Shown here in pieces: positions 1 to 10,322 of a stretch of DNA of 64,000 nt (positions within the stretch are counted from its first letter, which is position 1; each line of letters starts with the position of its first letter). The stretch is from positions 1,736,001 to 1,800,000 of the forward strand of contig CM066301.1 of assembly GCA_033807695.1 (NCBI GenBank), read 5' to 3'. The stretch is from Daedaleopsis sinensis. Taxonomy: Eukaryota; Basidiomycota; Agaricomycetes; Polyporales; Polyporaceae. A program made the position numbers and the translations under genes. The notes under the pieces were generated by a model, which worked only from the letters and a program-made list of their open reading frames with translations, searched no databases and was not told where the DNA came from.

Positions 1-711
1 CATCTCCTCCCATACAATGTCAGAAGACGCAGAACCCCTCCAACTGTCCGGAATACCAGCTCTCTGCTCGATCCACTGTTTGACAAAGCATCCATCAAAG
101 CCCACCTGGCAATCCCACATACCCCAGTCTCCATGCGGAAACTCGGGATGAGCTCCCACAAACGCGATCCAGTACGCATCACGCGCCCACTCCCATGTCT
201 TCAACTCACGATTTATAACGCGGCTTGTCATCCACTGTGCGATGTTGTGGTAGAGCTTAGTCCAGCTCGCCTGGTGAGACACTTGAAAGGTCAGAGGGAG
301 AGGGAGGAAGGGGACAGGATGTTTGGCGAGAGTCTCCCGGATCTGTGCGAAGTCAGTGTACTAACAAAACCTATGTGAATCAGAATGTACTGACGACGTC
401 CTCGTCGACCATGGAATATTTCTTTACTCCATCGTTGACGGTCAGCAGCTCCGGAGTGAGTTGGACAAGCGGGAAAGCGTGGATTCCGTATTCATGGGGA
501 ATGGTGATAGCGATCTGAAGAGGCTGCCAAGGGGAGAGTTTGCACATCAGAATGAAGGAAAATAAAGAATGTGTTTACTTACCACGTTGTTCGCGATGAG
601 GCCCTCCGGAATACGGCCGAGAAATGATATCGTGAAACCAAGCTGCAGAAGCTTTCCGTCTGCGTGAGCTGTCGCAAGGAGAGATGTGGTGGCAGAGAGA
701 ATGGCGGGCAT
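1..711 (-). CDS. Hypothetical protein, 5' part (3' end outside window)
   Basis: Three exons can be read on the minus strand: 711-583 (ATG at 711, 43 codons), 523-395, and 342 down to the window edge. The introns (582-524, 394-343) have GT...AG ends, and the second has a CTGAC branch site close to its acceptor. An in-frame stop lies upstream of the chosen ATG. The protein begins MPAILSATTSLLATAHADGK and has no signal peptide or membrane segment that I can see. Later parts are rich in Trp and aromatic residues. I do not recognise the family. The gene is divergent from the transposon-like gene starting at 975. Exon structure is well supported; function is unknown. Confidence 0.6.
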
Positions 712-974
712 GGGCAGGGAGAGAGAAGCATTGGTGATCGACGATGGTCAGACGATGGTGATGGTTGCAAGTCAATGAGCTTGCGCATCAAAGGCGATGA
801 CTTGGCCAGTGCGTGAGAAGATCACGTGATATGTGGCACTGCCTGCACTGCACACCGCCAGTGCACGCTCAAGTCCCTCTTCAAGCCCCCTCCTCCCCTC
901 CTCCTCCTCCCTCCTCCCCCCTCCTCCTCTGCAGAAAATAAGTTCTTACAGCCTCAATCAATAGCTCACTATCA
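712..974. promoter_or_regulatory. Divergent intergenic region with pyrimidine tract
   Basis: This stretch lies between two divergently oriented gene starts. It contains a nearly pure C/T tract at about 885-932, made of repeated CTCCTCC units, on the strand of the gene starting at 975. C/T-rich stretches are common just upstream of fungal genes. Its promoter role is inferred from position only. Confidence 0.4.
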
Positions 975-3900
975 ATGTCCCCAGTCAATATAAATGAACT
1001 AGTCCGTAAAAAGGGTGAGGAATTCTAGTTTATTAATTAACCACTCACTGACTCGGAATTCACCGTGCATTGTCAGAGTTTGTTCCACTTCCGGGAGGGA
1101 ACCAATACAGATGTGTGGTATGCCCACCGAAGAGAGATGGAACTGCTCGCATAGTCGAAAAGAAGCATATCTCATCTCACTGTACAACTCAAGAGCACAC
1201 ACGTGCACTCAGCCGATGTAGTGTTGCCAGTGCAAGTAGTGGTTTTGTGCAAAGAGCCCCAACACCCCCTCTGCCGTACCTCAGCCGACAACTTGAAGGC
1301 CCTTCGCTGTCTGCTTCCTCAACCTCACTAGTAAGCAAGCTAGTCATCCAACTCATCCGTCTACTCAACAACAATTCCGCTCACCTGCACAGCCCTTCAA
1401 CTTGCCGCCTTCATCAAACAAGCCACTGTCTCAAGGCCCACAGTCTACACTATCATCTCAGAGCTCGCCACCGTCTCAACTAAATCTTGTGAGTATTATT
1501 TCTAACACTGTTATGGGTCACATATATATTCTACCGCAGGTGGGGCTGCCGTCTGCCCCGAGTTCTTCAAGCTTGCAGCCTCAGATGGTGGCACCTATTC
1601 ACACTTCGACTTCCGTCAATGTGCAACAACCCTCAGCAGCCCGGTTCTCTCCCTCAGCAGCCCGCTCCTGTTGACTTTGATTTTCCCATGTTCGCCCCCG
1701 ATCACCTTAAATCTCCTCAGGCTACACCTCCTTCGACAAGTGTATCCAATACTAGCAGCAGATCTTCAAGTCCGATGGCTGAGGATGACCCTACAGTAGT
1801 TATCCCTGATGACCATGCAGCACTCTCATCCATGTGGGAGTCGACTATCAACCGTATCATAGACCTTGATGCAGCATCTTCGAACGACCATGAAGATCTT
1901 GGCCCAGCTCTATTTGATGTGTTGATGGCTGAGGCCGACAACTCCGACTATGAGCCTTTGGATTCTGAGACTGGTCCCTCCGAGGCACTTTTCAAGCAAG
2001 GCAACAGTATTGAAGAGCTACCTGAAGACTTTGCCATTGAGTTCGAAGATGAGGAGCTTGGACATCATGACCCGGATGCATAGGCTGCTCCAACAGCACC
2101 TCAAGAGAATGTTAGATTACAACTACCGCACGGTAACAGCACACTCAGACATTCTACATTATTGCTATGACTTATACTGTATTTTATAGCTGTTCAAACT
2201 ACCCCAGCACAATCTCACACGGTATCCTCAACATCAAGCCACTATGTCTCCCCTGACTGTCCAACATATCCCTGGCCAGACATGTTGGTGCGTGACAGAA
2301 TGCTACTACCATGTATAAATTTCTTACTAGCATACATGTGGTTACCATTGCAGACATTTCTCACTCACACCTTGTTCAGCTCTGTGACATTGCGCTTCTC
2401 AGATGCACAGAAAGATGCAATTCTTCAATGGGCAAAAGGAATGAATGCTACAAATGTGCCATCAAAGTACTCGCTCAAGAAGATATCAGACCGGATCCGG
2501 GAGCTTGTCGGAGATCCTACTTGGAAAGTTGTGTCGCTGTCGGGCAATGTCTTCTACATCAATGATGTTTCTAGTGCAATTGCCAAGGTCATTCACTTAT
2601 TATCAATGTGTCTGAATAATTACTGAGTAGTTTGTCTAGGATTATAGCAATCCTATCACAAGACCAACAATGTTGGACTACCCAGTCTATTCTCCTGAAG
2701 GGCATATGTCACAGGTTCACCATGGTGACAAGTTACTCAACGATCTCCCTGGCGATATTGTAGCACCAGCAGTCAAGGTCAACAACGAGGTCTTCTTCGT
2801 CCATGAGCTTCTACGAAGAAATGATCGCTCCTACTTCATACCTGACCAATTCTTCTACTATCCTGTTCCGGTATCATCTTCTACATCAGCCGCCTCTACG
2901 TCAAACACTACAAGCAACTTGGAGACATCTGGTCCACCTGGTACAGCAACAAACTCTGTGCATCTGGCAATATGGCACGACGAACTTCGGTAAGCAACAT
3001 TATTGCTTTGATTGACATTGACTTGAAGTCTCACTGCTATATAGACTGCCTTTGTGGTTGACAATGAAATTGTTATAGTGCTGGTGGATACATTTTCCCT
3101 GTCCTATCAACAGCTGCTTGAGCGAGATGTATTATTATGCGGCTTTTCAGGTACAGTAAATGTTTGGCAAAGCACACATTTATACTCATAATATTATATA
3201 TAGAAACCTCCACCCAATATGCAAGCAAAATGCCTCATCCTTTGCATGAAAAGGCCAAAGGGCGTATGGTGTATGGAGTACCACTCATTGTCTTCATGGA
3301 TGATGTGTCGGGAAACATTTCCAAGCAATGGAACAGACACCACGTCATATATATGTCTAACGCGAACCTCCCTCGAGAGATGGTCGAGAAGGAGTTTTGC
3401 GTACGATTTGTGACGTCTTCACCACATGCCGCACCAATGGAGCTGATGGCTGCTATGAAAGAGTCTATCAGGTGTGTCATATTTTGTAGACTTATTCACA
3501 TCTAGCTCACTTTTATCCATAATGCCAGCATGGCAGCTGAACAGGGCGTAGACGCTTGGGATTGTATGGCGAATGAAGAAATTCTTCTCTGCCCATATGC
3601 ACTACTTCTCGCTGGTGACAACCCAATGCAAGCCGAGGAATGTAGTCATGGTGGCTTGAGGTGTAATTTCTTCTGCCGGACCTGCGAGGACGGAGGTACG
3701 AAGGACGAGAAGGAGTCACTAGAAGGCTTTGAAGCCCTTTTCAAGGTCTGTGATACAAGTCTATCAGTTGAGTTCAAAGTCTTATCTTCTTACAGGCTGG
3801 TGAATTTCGAACACCGGAGAATACCAAGAAAGAGATTTTGTCTCAGATCGAGATGGCATACCTTCCTGGCGCAGCTGAGAAGTTAAAAAGTGCTACTGCA

Positions 3901-6463
3901 AGGACCGGTGTCTCAGACTCGGGCACAAAGGTGATACTTAACACTCTAGCCGGACTTGGGAAGTCCATTCGTGCTTCATTCTCCAGGTGCTCTCAGATCG
4001 ACGAAGCAGAAGTCCGAAAGCAACTAGAACAAGCACTCGAAGACCTTCTCAGCCCTGGAACATCAATAGAAGACTATATCAACCCTCTTCTAGGCATGCC
4101 CAGTAAGTGCCTAAGTCAGACTTTATAATATAGCACATCTTCATATGCAATGACTGGTTAGGTATCAATATACATCTCGACACACCAACAGAGGTGCTTC
4201 ATACCTTTCTACTTGGTATAGTCAAGTACTACTGGAGCCAGACGGTCATGGTCATCGACAAAGCAAAGGCAATGGAACTACTCCAGATGTGTCTCGCAGC
4301 CCTCAGCACTGAAGGTCTCAATGCACCGGCTATGAACGCTGAATATATATGCCGGTACAGAGGCGGCTTGATCGGGAAGCATTTCAAAAGTCTTGCTCAG
4401 CTTATGCCGTTTGTGGTCTATGATCTAGTGCCCTCCTATCTTCTTCAAGCCTGGAACACAATTGGCAATCTGGTGGTGCTACTATGGCATACTGAGATAA
4501 AGAATCTCGAAGTCTATTCGGTTTGAACAATTTACGCATCTATATATTTATCTATATATACTAATCATGACTCAACAGGCCGATCTGTCACATACTATTG
4601 AAGACTTGCTTAACATCACTGCGCAGTGTGCTCCTAGCATGCTCATCTCAAAGTCAAAGCTTCACTTCTTGCTCCATCTTCCATTCTACATAAGGCGACA
4701 TGGTCCAGCTATTCTCTTTTCGACTGAACGATACGAGAGTTTCAATCACGTCTTCCGGCTCACTTCAATCTACAGCAACCGACAAGCACCTAGCCGTGAC
4801 TCTTGCAATGCTTTCGCTACTCATGATATCATCAAGCACATTGCTACTGGTGGCTACTGGTATGATAGCAGTATCAACCGATAGGTGCAAGCAGGGCCCT
4901 CCATCCTCACCTACGAAAAGCAACATCCAGAGCATGCAAACTTCTTGGGGCTATGGAAGGCACCATCACAGATATCACCAGGTATGCCCTACTAATTGCT
5001 AGTCAACTCTCGAAATGGAGCTGATCTTAAACTCAGGTACTGTGAGATATACTCCTGTGACTTCGAACACATCCACACAATTATCTGTCAACAGTGCAAC
5101 AACACAAGTGGTGTCTATACTCCAAACACAAAATTCTGGACTTGCTAGAAGATTATCTCAGCAGAACTTCCGTCAAGGGCTCTCTATGACAACTGTCCAG
5201 GGTGAACAAGCAAAGGTTGATAGCTATGTAATTTTATCAACCCCGAATGGTGTAAGTGAATCAATATTTGCGAACTGTACCTATTAACACTTTATGATAG
5301 CACACTGTGGCAAAAGTTCTCGAATTCCTCGTTCCAGACCCCAGTGACGATGGCCTCGTTCAATATGTTGCAGCCCAGCTTCTCAGCTTCCTCCCTACCC
5401 GTCATCACAAGTTAAATCTTCCACGCCTTACAATAACAGATGTTAAGACTGTTGTGAGCCCTTCGGTAAATTGCAAGCTTAGACTATCTATTTGCGGCTG
5501 ACTCTAACTTTGATGATAAAAAAACCACAGGATGTGCGCTGTGTTGTCAACATTCAGCATGACTGTGATGCTGGAGGGTGCTCAGATGTGGTGAAGAAGG
5601 CAATTCTGCAAGAACGACAAGTCTCATCCATGACTCGCAAAATTGCAGGACATAACAAGGCTGTCAACATGTGGCTACTGAATACTCACTCAATTCACAA
5701 CTATCAGGATATAGCCCTTGTAATCCCTCCAACTCTCCCTCCACCTCCTCCACCTGTTCCAAATCTGCAAACTGTACGTGCAAATGTGGTAGCATCAATG
5801 AAGCAGAAGAAGGATGAAAGTCGTTCAGCGAAGGCAGCGAAGAAAGCTCAGGCGGCTATTGTAGCTCAGCTCACCAGTGCTCCTGCACCGTCAACTCAGC
5901 AAGATAGGCAGATGTCAGCTCAGCAGGTCCAACTTGGAGTAATTGAGTCTGCTGGTCCGAGTGCGTCTACTCTCAAGTTTGAATATCAAGTAAGATGCGA
6001 CTGGCAAAGCTCAATTTCTATACTAGATATTTCTTTACCGCCTCTGATCTGCAAGCGGAAATCCAAGGATTCACCTTCAGAGGGCTCACAGCTCTCAAAG
6101 GCACGGAAATCAGGCACAACTCAGGCTCAGCACCGGCGACAAAGCCAGGTTCAAGACTCGGAGGAGCAACTGGCCATTCCCTCAGGCTCTAGATCATCCA
6201 CTGTTCATGCATCGCAGTTGTCCTCTTTCACTATGGACTCTCCTGCTCTTGCATCCGGAGCTACATCAGCATCTACTGGGAATCTACTCACACACCCTAG
6301 TGCAAATCGCGCCGAGAACATTGGCAGCGCAACTGTATATCAGTGGCAAGCTCCAAGTCTAAGCCCACCTCAGGCTAGTGGTGCTGGCAGTGCAGTCTTT
6401 CCTCAGGTCGGGCAGCAGATTCAATTTATTCCATGGCAGCCTCCTTCATCTGATGAGAGCCGC
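975..6463 (+). pseudogene. Multicopy Agaricomycete transposon-like gene (C2H2-type N-terminus, DDVSGN/SKQWN core), disrupted by LTR element
   Basis: The first exon (975-1014) splices at 1015-1076 into a C-x2-C...H-x3-H zinc-finger-like block; introns 1331-1392 and a next one starting at 1489 follow. Further conserved blocks are spread over short exons: DDVSGN-x-SKQWN near 3300, a CNFFCRTC cysteine cluster after a GDNPMQAEECSHGG block near 3620-3690, a GLIGKHFKSLAQ block near 4370, and a FSTERYESFNHVFR block near 4720. The 3' coding part (5530-6463) is Pro/Ser/Gln-rich. I recognise this as a very common, uncharacterised Agaricomycete family. Its layout resembles CACTA-type (Transposase_21-like) proteins, but that link is inference. 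An in-frame TAG interrupts the reading frame at 2081-2083, and the LTR element enters after Arg codon 6461-6463. It is probably non-functional. Confidence 0.65.
6459..6463. repeat. Target site duplication, left copy (GCCGC)
   Basis: GCCGC occurs immediately before the 5' LTR and again at 15081-15085 immediately after the 3' LTR. Five bases is the usual duplication length for Ty3/gypsy integrases. It proves the two LTRs belong to one insertion event. Confidence 0.93.
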
Positions 6464-6882
6464 TGTTACGATCTAAGTGCGTATTACCAAGCAAGCGACA
6501 TGTACGATTAGTCTAGCAGTTTCATTTCCTTGTACTATTAGTCAGACGATTACTAACGCTTACTGCGGACTTGACTTTCTTAGTCATCGTATACTTTCTT
6601 TGTATTACAAGGCTGTGCATTTAGGCTGTGCACGACTGCGCATCTTAGTAATGTGTAGCATTCCGCAGTATTCAGACATGTATATAAGGGACGACGCCTC
6701 AGAGCGACTCCCCAGCTTTTAGTCTCTTCGCGAATAACACAGGCTTTCACAAGCAAGTTATACCTCGCTCTCACCTTCGTCTCAGCAAGTGTCTCTCTTC
6801 GACAAGACAGATCGACTAGCTAGACGCGCAACTTAACCACAAGCATAGCTTTACGTTTAAAGTAGCGCTCGAGAGTGTAACA
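6464..6882 (+). repeat. 5' LTR
   Basis: The repeat is 419 bp and runs from TGTTACG to GTAACA, with short inverted ends (TGTTAC/GTAACA). A TATATAA box lies at 6681. It differs from the 3' LTR by T instead of C at 6654 and 6876. Both differences fall where the 3' LTR has a CpG, consistent with C-to-T deamination in this copy. Confidence 0.97.
6681..6725 (+). promoter_or_regulatory. LTR promoter: TATA box and predicted transcription start
   Basis: TATATAA starts at 6681. About 33 bases downstream, at 6714-6725, lies AGCTTTTAGTCT, the exact reverse complement of the primer site behind the LTR. In self-priming elements such as Tf1 the first bases of the RNA act as the primer, so 6714 is a good candidate for the transcript start. 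The start is inferred from TATA spacing and complementarity. Confidence 0.7.
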
Positions 6883-6884
6883 TT

Positions 6885-6896
6885 AGACTAAAAGCT
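6885..6896 (+). other. Primer binding site complementary to the element's own RNA 5' end
   Basis: AGACTAAAAGCT begins two bases after the 5' LTR. It is a perfect 12-nt reverse complement of 6714-6725 in the LTR. In Tf1/sushi-type chromoviruses the RNA folds back so that its 5' end pairs with the primer site and, after cleavage, primes minus-strand DNA. I could not match it to a tRNA 3' end by eye. The pairing is seen directly; its use is inferred from that lineage. Confidence 0.8.
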
Positions 6897-6958
6897 TTAC
6901 CTCTCCACTTTTCGAAGTGCAGAGAACCCACACGAACCCAGAAAGGTTCCTTCCCTAG

Positions 6959-7744
6959 CTCGAACGCAGGAAAGGAAAAGACACAGCCAGCACGGCGGAA
7001 GAAAGGATAGACCATCCTCTCCTCAGAAGGCAACAGGAGCGAACGACAGATAGGATTAAACCCCTACCATCGTTACCAAGGATAGTTATCCCAGAAGTCG
7101 TGAGACCTTTGACTCCGTACCCAGGACAAAGACAGTTTTCACAAGTCATCCCACTTGTGGAAAGCCACGAACAAACATCCTCGAGTCCGAACACTCTAGT
7201 ACACGACTTTCAGAGAACCCCGGAGTGGCAAGAGTACAGGAACTCTATAGCCACGGGAAGCAGCATACGAGTAGCAGCAGGCGTACTCAGGCCAGAAGAG
7301 CCAGTCTCATCGTCAGGCGAAGCCGACTCGGCAAACGCAGAGACAGAACCAGACAGAGCATCGACAACAGCCGTATTCTACAGGAGACAGCAAGTTCCAG
7401 TAGATGCAGTCGACGCACTTCAGATTATAGCAGATAATCTCGAAGTCTTAGGAAGAGAACAACTAGTGCAAGGATATCATCGAGCTTTCGAAAGAGCCCA
7501 CCGATATCTTACACAAGTTATCCAGACATTGGACACAGTTCCAAGAGAAGTTAACGAGGTTATCCCACAAACCCGAAACTTCGCACAGTTCCTCGACTAC
7601 CAGTATCGATATCTCTTCGCCAGGATCATCAGCCCAGCAAACCTGATAGATCCAGATCTTCATAGGGATATCGCGAAACTTCACAGTAACTTACAAGCCA
7701 GACAGTTACATCAAAGTTTCCTCCGTAAAACGCAACGTGTATGA
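6959..7744 (+). CDS. ATG-less open frame upstream of gag (possible Gag N-terminal extension)
   Basis: This frame is open for about 260 codons from the TAG at 6956 to the TGA at 7742-7744, and it contains no ATG. The predicted product is hydrophilic with an alpha-helical second half (DALQIIADNLEVLGREQLVQ and following) but no recognised domain. The stop overlaps the next start as ATGA (7741-7744), a layout known from termination-reinitiation. Translation would need a near-cognate start such as the GTG at 7100, or a spliced leader. It could also be a fossil frame; its length without stops argues against chance. Confidence 0.45.
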   Translation, partial: LERRKGKDTASTAEERIDHPLLRRQQERTTDRIKPLPSLPRIVIPEVVRPLTPYPGQRQFSQVIPLVESHEQTSSSPNTLVHDFQRTPEWQEYRNSIATGSSIRVAAGVLRPEEPVSSSGEADSANAETEPDRASTTAVFYRRQQVPVDAVDALQIIADNLEVLGREQLVQGYHRAFERAHRYLTQVIQTLDTVPREVNEVIPQTRNFAQFLDYQYRYLFARIISPANLIDPDLHRDIAKLHSNLQARQLHQSFLRKTQRV

Positions 7745-9660
7745 GTTACAGTTGCAACCGGAGATATCATCTATACGACACACACAACGAAAGAGATAAA
7801 CACTATCGAGAAGCAGCCAGTCGGTGGCAAAACTGTACACACGGACGTTGTCCACTCAGATACAACACCAGGGACATACCGAAGGAGATACAGATCCCGG
7901 ACGGATACGAAATCCCTAAACGTAGCCACGAGTCAAAACTCAACAGGGCATATACGGGATTACCAAAAGTCGAAAACAACCCAGCACCAGCAGGGAGCCT
8001 AGCGAGTCCAAGGATACCTTCCAGTTCTTTTCGAAGCCCTTTAACGCCAGTTTCAGTGCTTACAAGCCCACCAGAACCGGAAAGAGACTCAGAACCACTT
8101 TCAAGTCTTCCGTTTAACCTCGGATCGACCACAGACGATTTAGAGGAAAAACCCGAAGAAGAAGAAGAAGAAGAAGAAGACGAACCTATCCCAGAGCCAG
8201 GAAGGATATTGCGTCTTAACCCACACGAAGACCTACCCATTCGAAGAGCACAGCCATCATTCATGTCGAGCACAGTTACCACGACAGAATCGATTTCGAC
8301 TGCTTATGGGTCAACATTCGGACAAGGAACAACCGGATTTAGTCCATGGACTAGACCAGCACCAGGAGCTACCGCTGCTGGAAGTTCAGGATCAAACCCA
8401 CAGACTACAACCACCGGTACAACGGAACCAGCTAGTACCACTGCACAAGCAAGCACTACTGCCCCCACCGGTACCACTGCCCAGACGAGTGCTACAGCGC
8501 CAACAGGACAAACAAGTGGTACAGGAAGCGGTGGAGGCGGAGGAGGAAGCAGTGGTGGAGGAAATCCAGGAGGTGGTGGTGGCGGAAATTCAGGAAGTGG
8601 CGGAGGAGGTGGAGGTAGTGGTGGCGGAGGAGGCGGAAACCCTCCAAATCCACCAGTACCTGCTAATCCACCAGGACAACCAGGAGGTGGAGGCGGTGGC
8701 GGCGGTGGAGGAGGGAACCCTCCGAATCCACCATTACCTGCTAACCCACCGGCCCAACCTTTACTTCCGCAAGGGAAAGGAAAGATCAAAGACCCCGAAG
8801 TCTTCAACGGGGAACGGAGCAAGACACGATCTTTTCTTAACCAGTTATTCCTCCTATTCACCGCCCGACCCCACGACTTCACAAACGACCACACCAAGAT
8901 TGCCACAGCCTTATCCTTCATGGAAGGGGACAACATCAACTATTGGAAAGACACAGCTATTAGACTTGCAGAAGAGGAAATACAGCCAGGTGTTCCCCGA
9001 GGTTTCGGAACCTGGGCTGCATTTAAACAAGCCTTCCAAGTCTCATTCGCTCCAGTAGATGAAGTCAACGACTCCATGGTCCAGTTAACCACCATTCAAC
9101 TCCGAGACTACGCATCAGTAGACGAGTTCAATGCGAGGTTCATGGACCTAGCCATCAAAGGAAACATTTTGGATCCTACCTCTCAGTTGGCCCTATATCG
9201 ACAAGCACTTCCAGACTATCTGCTAAGGAAGATTGCGCTATCTTACCCAGCGCCAACTACTATAGCAGACTGGATGATTAGGACCAAAGAGATAGACCAA
9301 AACTATCAACTCACCGAGAAAATTTTAGCCAACCGAAAGACTCGGAAAGCTAAAACAACGAGAAAAGCGGTGAAGATAGTGAGCACACAAGACGACACAG
9401 AAGTCAAGGTTAACCGTCTCACGGAGAAGGAAAGAAAAGATTTGCAGGACAAAGGATTGTGTTTCCGATGCCGAAAGGCTGGACACATAGCTAGAGATTG
9501 TCCGGCAAAACCGAAGAACCCCGGGAGACCGTTCAACCGTCAAGTCAGGAAGGTTCACGAAGAAACCTCAGAAGAAGAGACGGAGGATAGTGACGAAGAA
9601 GATGAAGATCTCGATATTAAAGCTGTACGAGCTACAGACTTTAATTCGGATTTTCAGTAG
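7741..9660 (+). CDS. gag: Gag polyprotein with zinc knuckle
   Basis: The 639-codon ORF starts at the ATG of the ATGA overlap. The middle (about residues 255-340) is a Gly-rich and Pro/Asn-rich low-complexity linker, preceded by a Glu run and a Thr/Ala-rich stretch. The retrotransposon Gag domain follows at about residues 350-520, and a CCHC zinc knuckle (CFRCRKAGHIARDC) lies near residue 575. The C-terminus is acidic. It should form the virus-like particle and bind RNA. It ends at TAG 9658-9660, overlapping the protease frame by 16 nt. Confidence 0.9.
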   Translation: MSYSCNRRYHLYDTHNERDKHYREAASRWQNCTHGRCPLRYNTRDIPKEIQIPDGYEIPKRSHESKLNRAYTGLPKVENNPAPAGSLASPRIPSSSFRSPLTPVSVLTSPPEPERDSEPLSSLPFNLGSTTDDLEEKPEEEEEEEEDEPIPEPGRILRLNPHEDLPIRRAQPSFMSSTVTTTESISTAYGSTFGQGTTGFSPWTRPAPGATAAGSSGSNPQTTTTGTTEPASTTAQASTTAPTGTTAQTSATAPTGQTSGTGSGGGGGGSSGGGNPGGGGGGNSGSGGGGGGSGGGGGGNPPNPPVPANPPGQPGGGGGGGGGGGNPPNPPLPANPPAQPLLPQGKGKIKDPEVFNGERSKTRSFLNQLFLLFTARPHDFTNDHTKIATALSFMEGDNINYWKDTAIRLAEEEIQPGVPRGFGTWAAFKQAFQVSFAPVDEVNDSMVQLTTIQLRDYASVDEFNARFMDLAIKGNILDPTSQLALYRQALPDYLLRKIALSYPAPTTIADWMIRTKEIDQNYQLTEKILANRKTRKAKTTRKAVKIVSTQDDTEVKVNRLTEKERKDLQDKGLCFRCRKAGHIARDCPAKPKNPGRPFNRQVRKVHEETSEEETEDSDEEDEDLDIKAVRATDFNSDFQ

Positions 9661-10322
9661 GGCAAGCAGAGTCGACGCCTGACTTGCCTACGGACCTGCA
9701 TGTAACAGTATTAACCAATACACAGCGGAGGCGCGATGCTCTGCTTATACCCGGTTACATGCAGGTGGGAGATAAAGTCGTCGACATTCAAGGACTTATC
9801 GATACGGGAGCAGACGCAGTAATAGTCAACCAAAGGATTGTAGACAAGTACAATCTCCCGACGGTCCTTCTACCTAAGCCGTTGACATTCCGAAATGCTG
9901 ACGATAGCATTAACAAGAAAGGAACAATTACTCGAAGGGTAGAAGGAACATTCAATATCAAAGGAACAAGGCTACCAACCAACTGGTATGTCGCAGATAT
10001 TGGACGGGACGACGCTCTTTTTGGTGCACCATGGATTCGAAAGTACAACCCTGCAATTGATTGGGAAACAGGCCAGATCAAGTTTAAGGCTAATCTCATC
10101 AAGGAACAGCAACGAATCCATAGCTACCAACTCAAACACGATCCACCAGAAGGACGACTATGGAATTTCCCAATGGAACCTCAGAACCATGATTTGGTAG
10201 TGTCGTTCATACACACCAAAATGGATGAGGAAGACACAGACGAGGAAACACTAATGCACAACCCTTCAAGGGTGTTACAACGTCTTTATCAGTCACAGCA
10301 ATTACGAAAAGTTAACAAGTGA
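9645..10322 (+). CDS. pol: Retrotransposon aspartic protease region
   Basis: The frame opens at 9645 in the -1 frame relative to gag. A four-T run (9651-9654) just before the gag stop would allow a -1 slip. The active-site motif IDTGADA is near 9799-9819, and a second conserved block (ALFGAPWIRKYNP) lies near 10014-10050. The frame ends at TGA 10320-10322, yet the same frame continues without a gap into reverse transcriptase. The TGA is therefore best read as an in-frame nonsense change rather than a true end. Confidence 0.85.
   Translation, partial: FGFSVGQAESTPDLPTDLHVTVLTNTQRRRDALLIPGYMQVGDKVVDIQGLIDTGADAVIVNQRIVDKYNLPTVLLPKPLTFRNADDSINKKGTITRRVEGTFNIKGTRLPTNWYVADIGRDDALFGAPWIRKYNPAIDWETGQIKFKANLIKEQQRIHSYQLKHDPPEGRLWNFPMEPQNHDLVVSFIHTKMDEEDTDEETLMHNPSRVLQRLYQSQQLRKVNK

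Noticed and set aside
1540..1680. Apparent frameshift in the transposon-like gene before 1637
   Set aside because: Using the acceptor at 1636 instead of 1539 for the intron starting at 1489 gives the correct frame, so a frameshift is not required.
8304..8939. Minus-strand Pro-rich ORF opposite gag
   Set aside because: It is the complement of the Gly/Pro tract of Gag and has no independent support.
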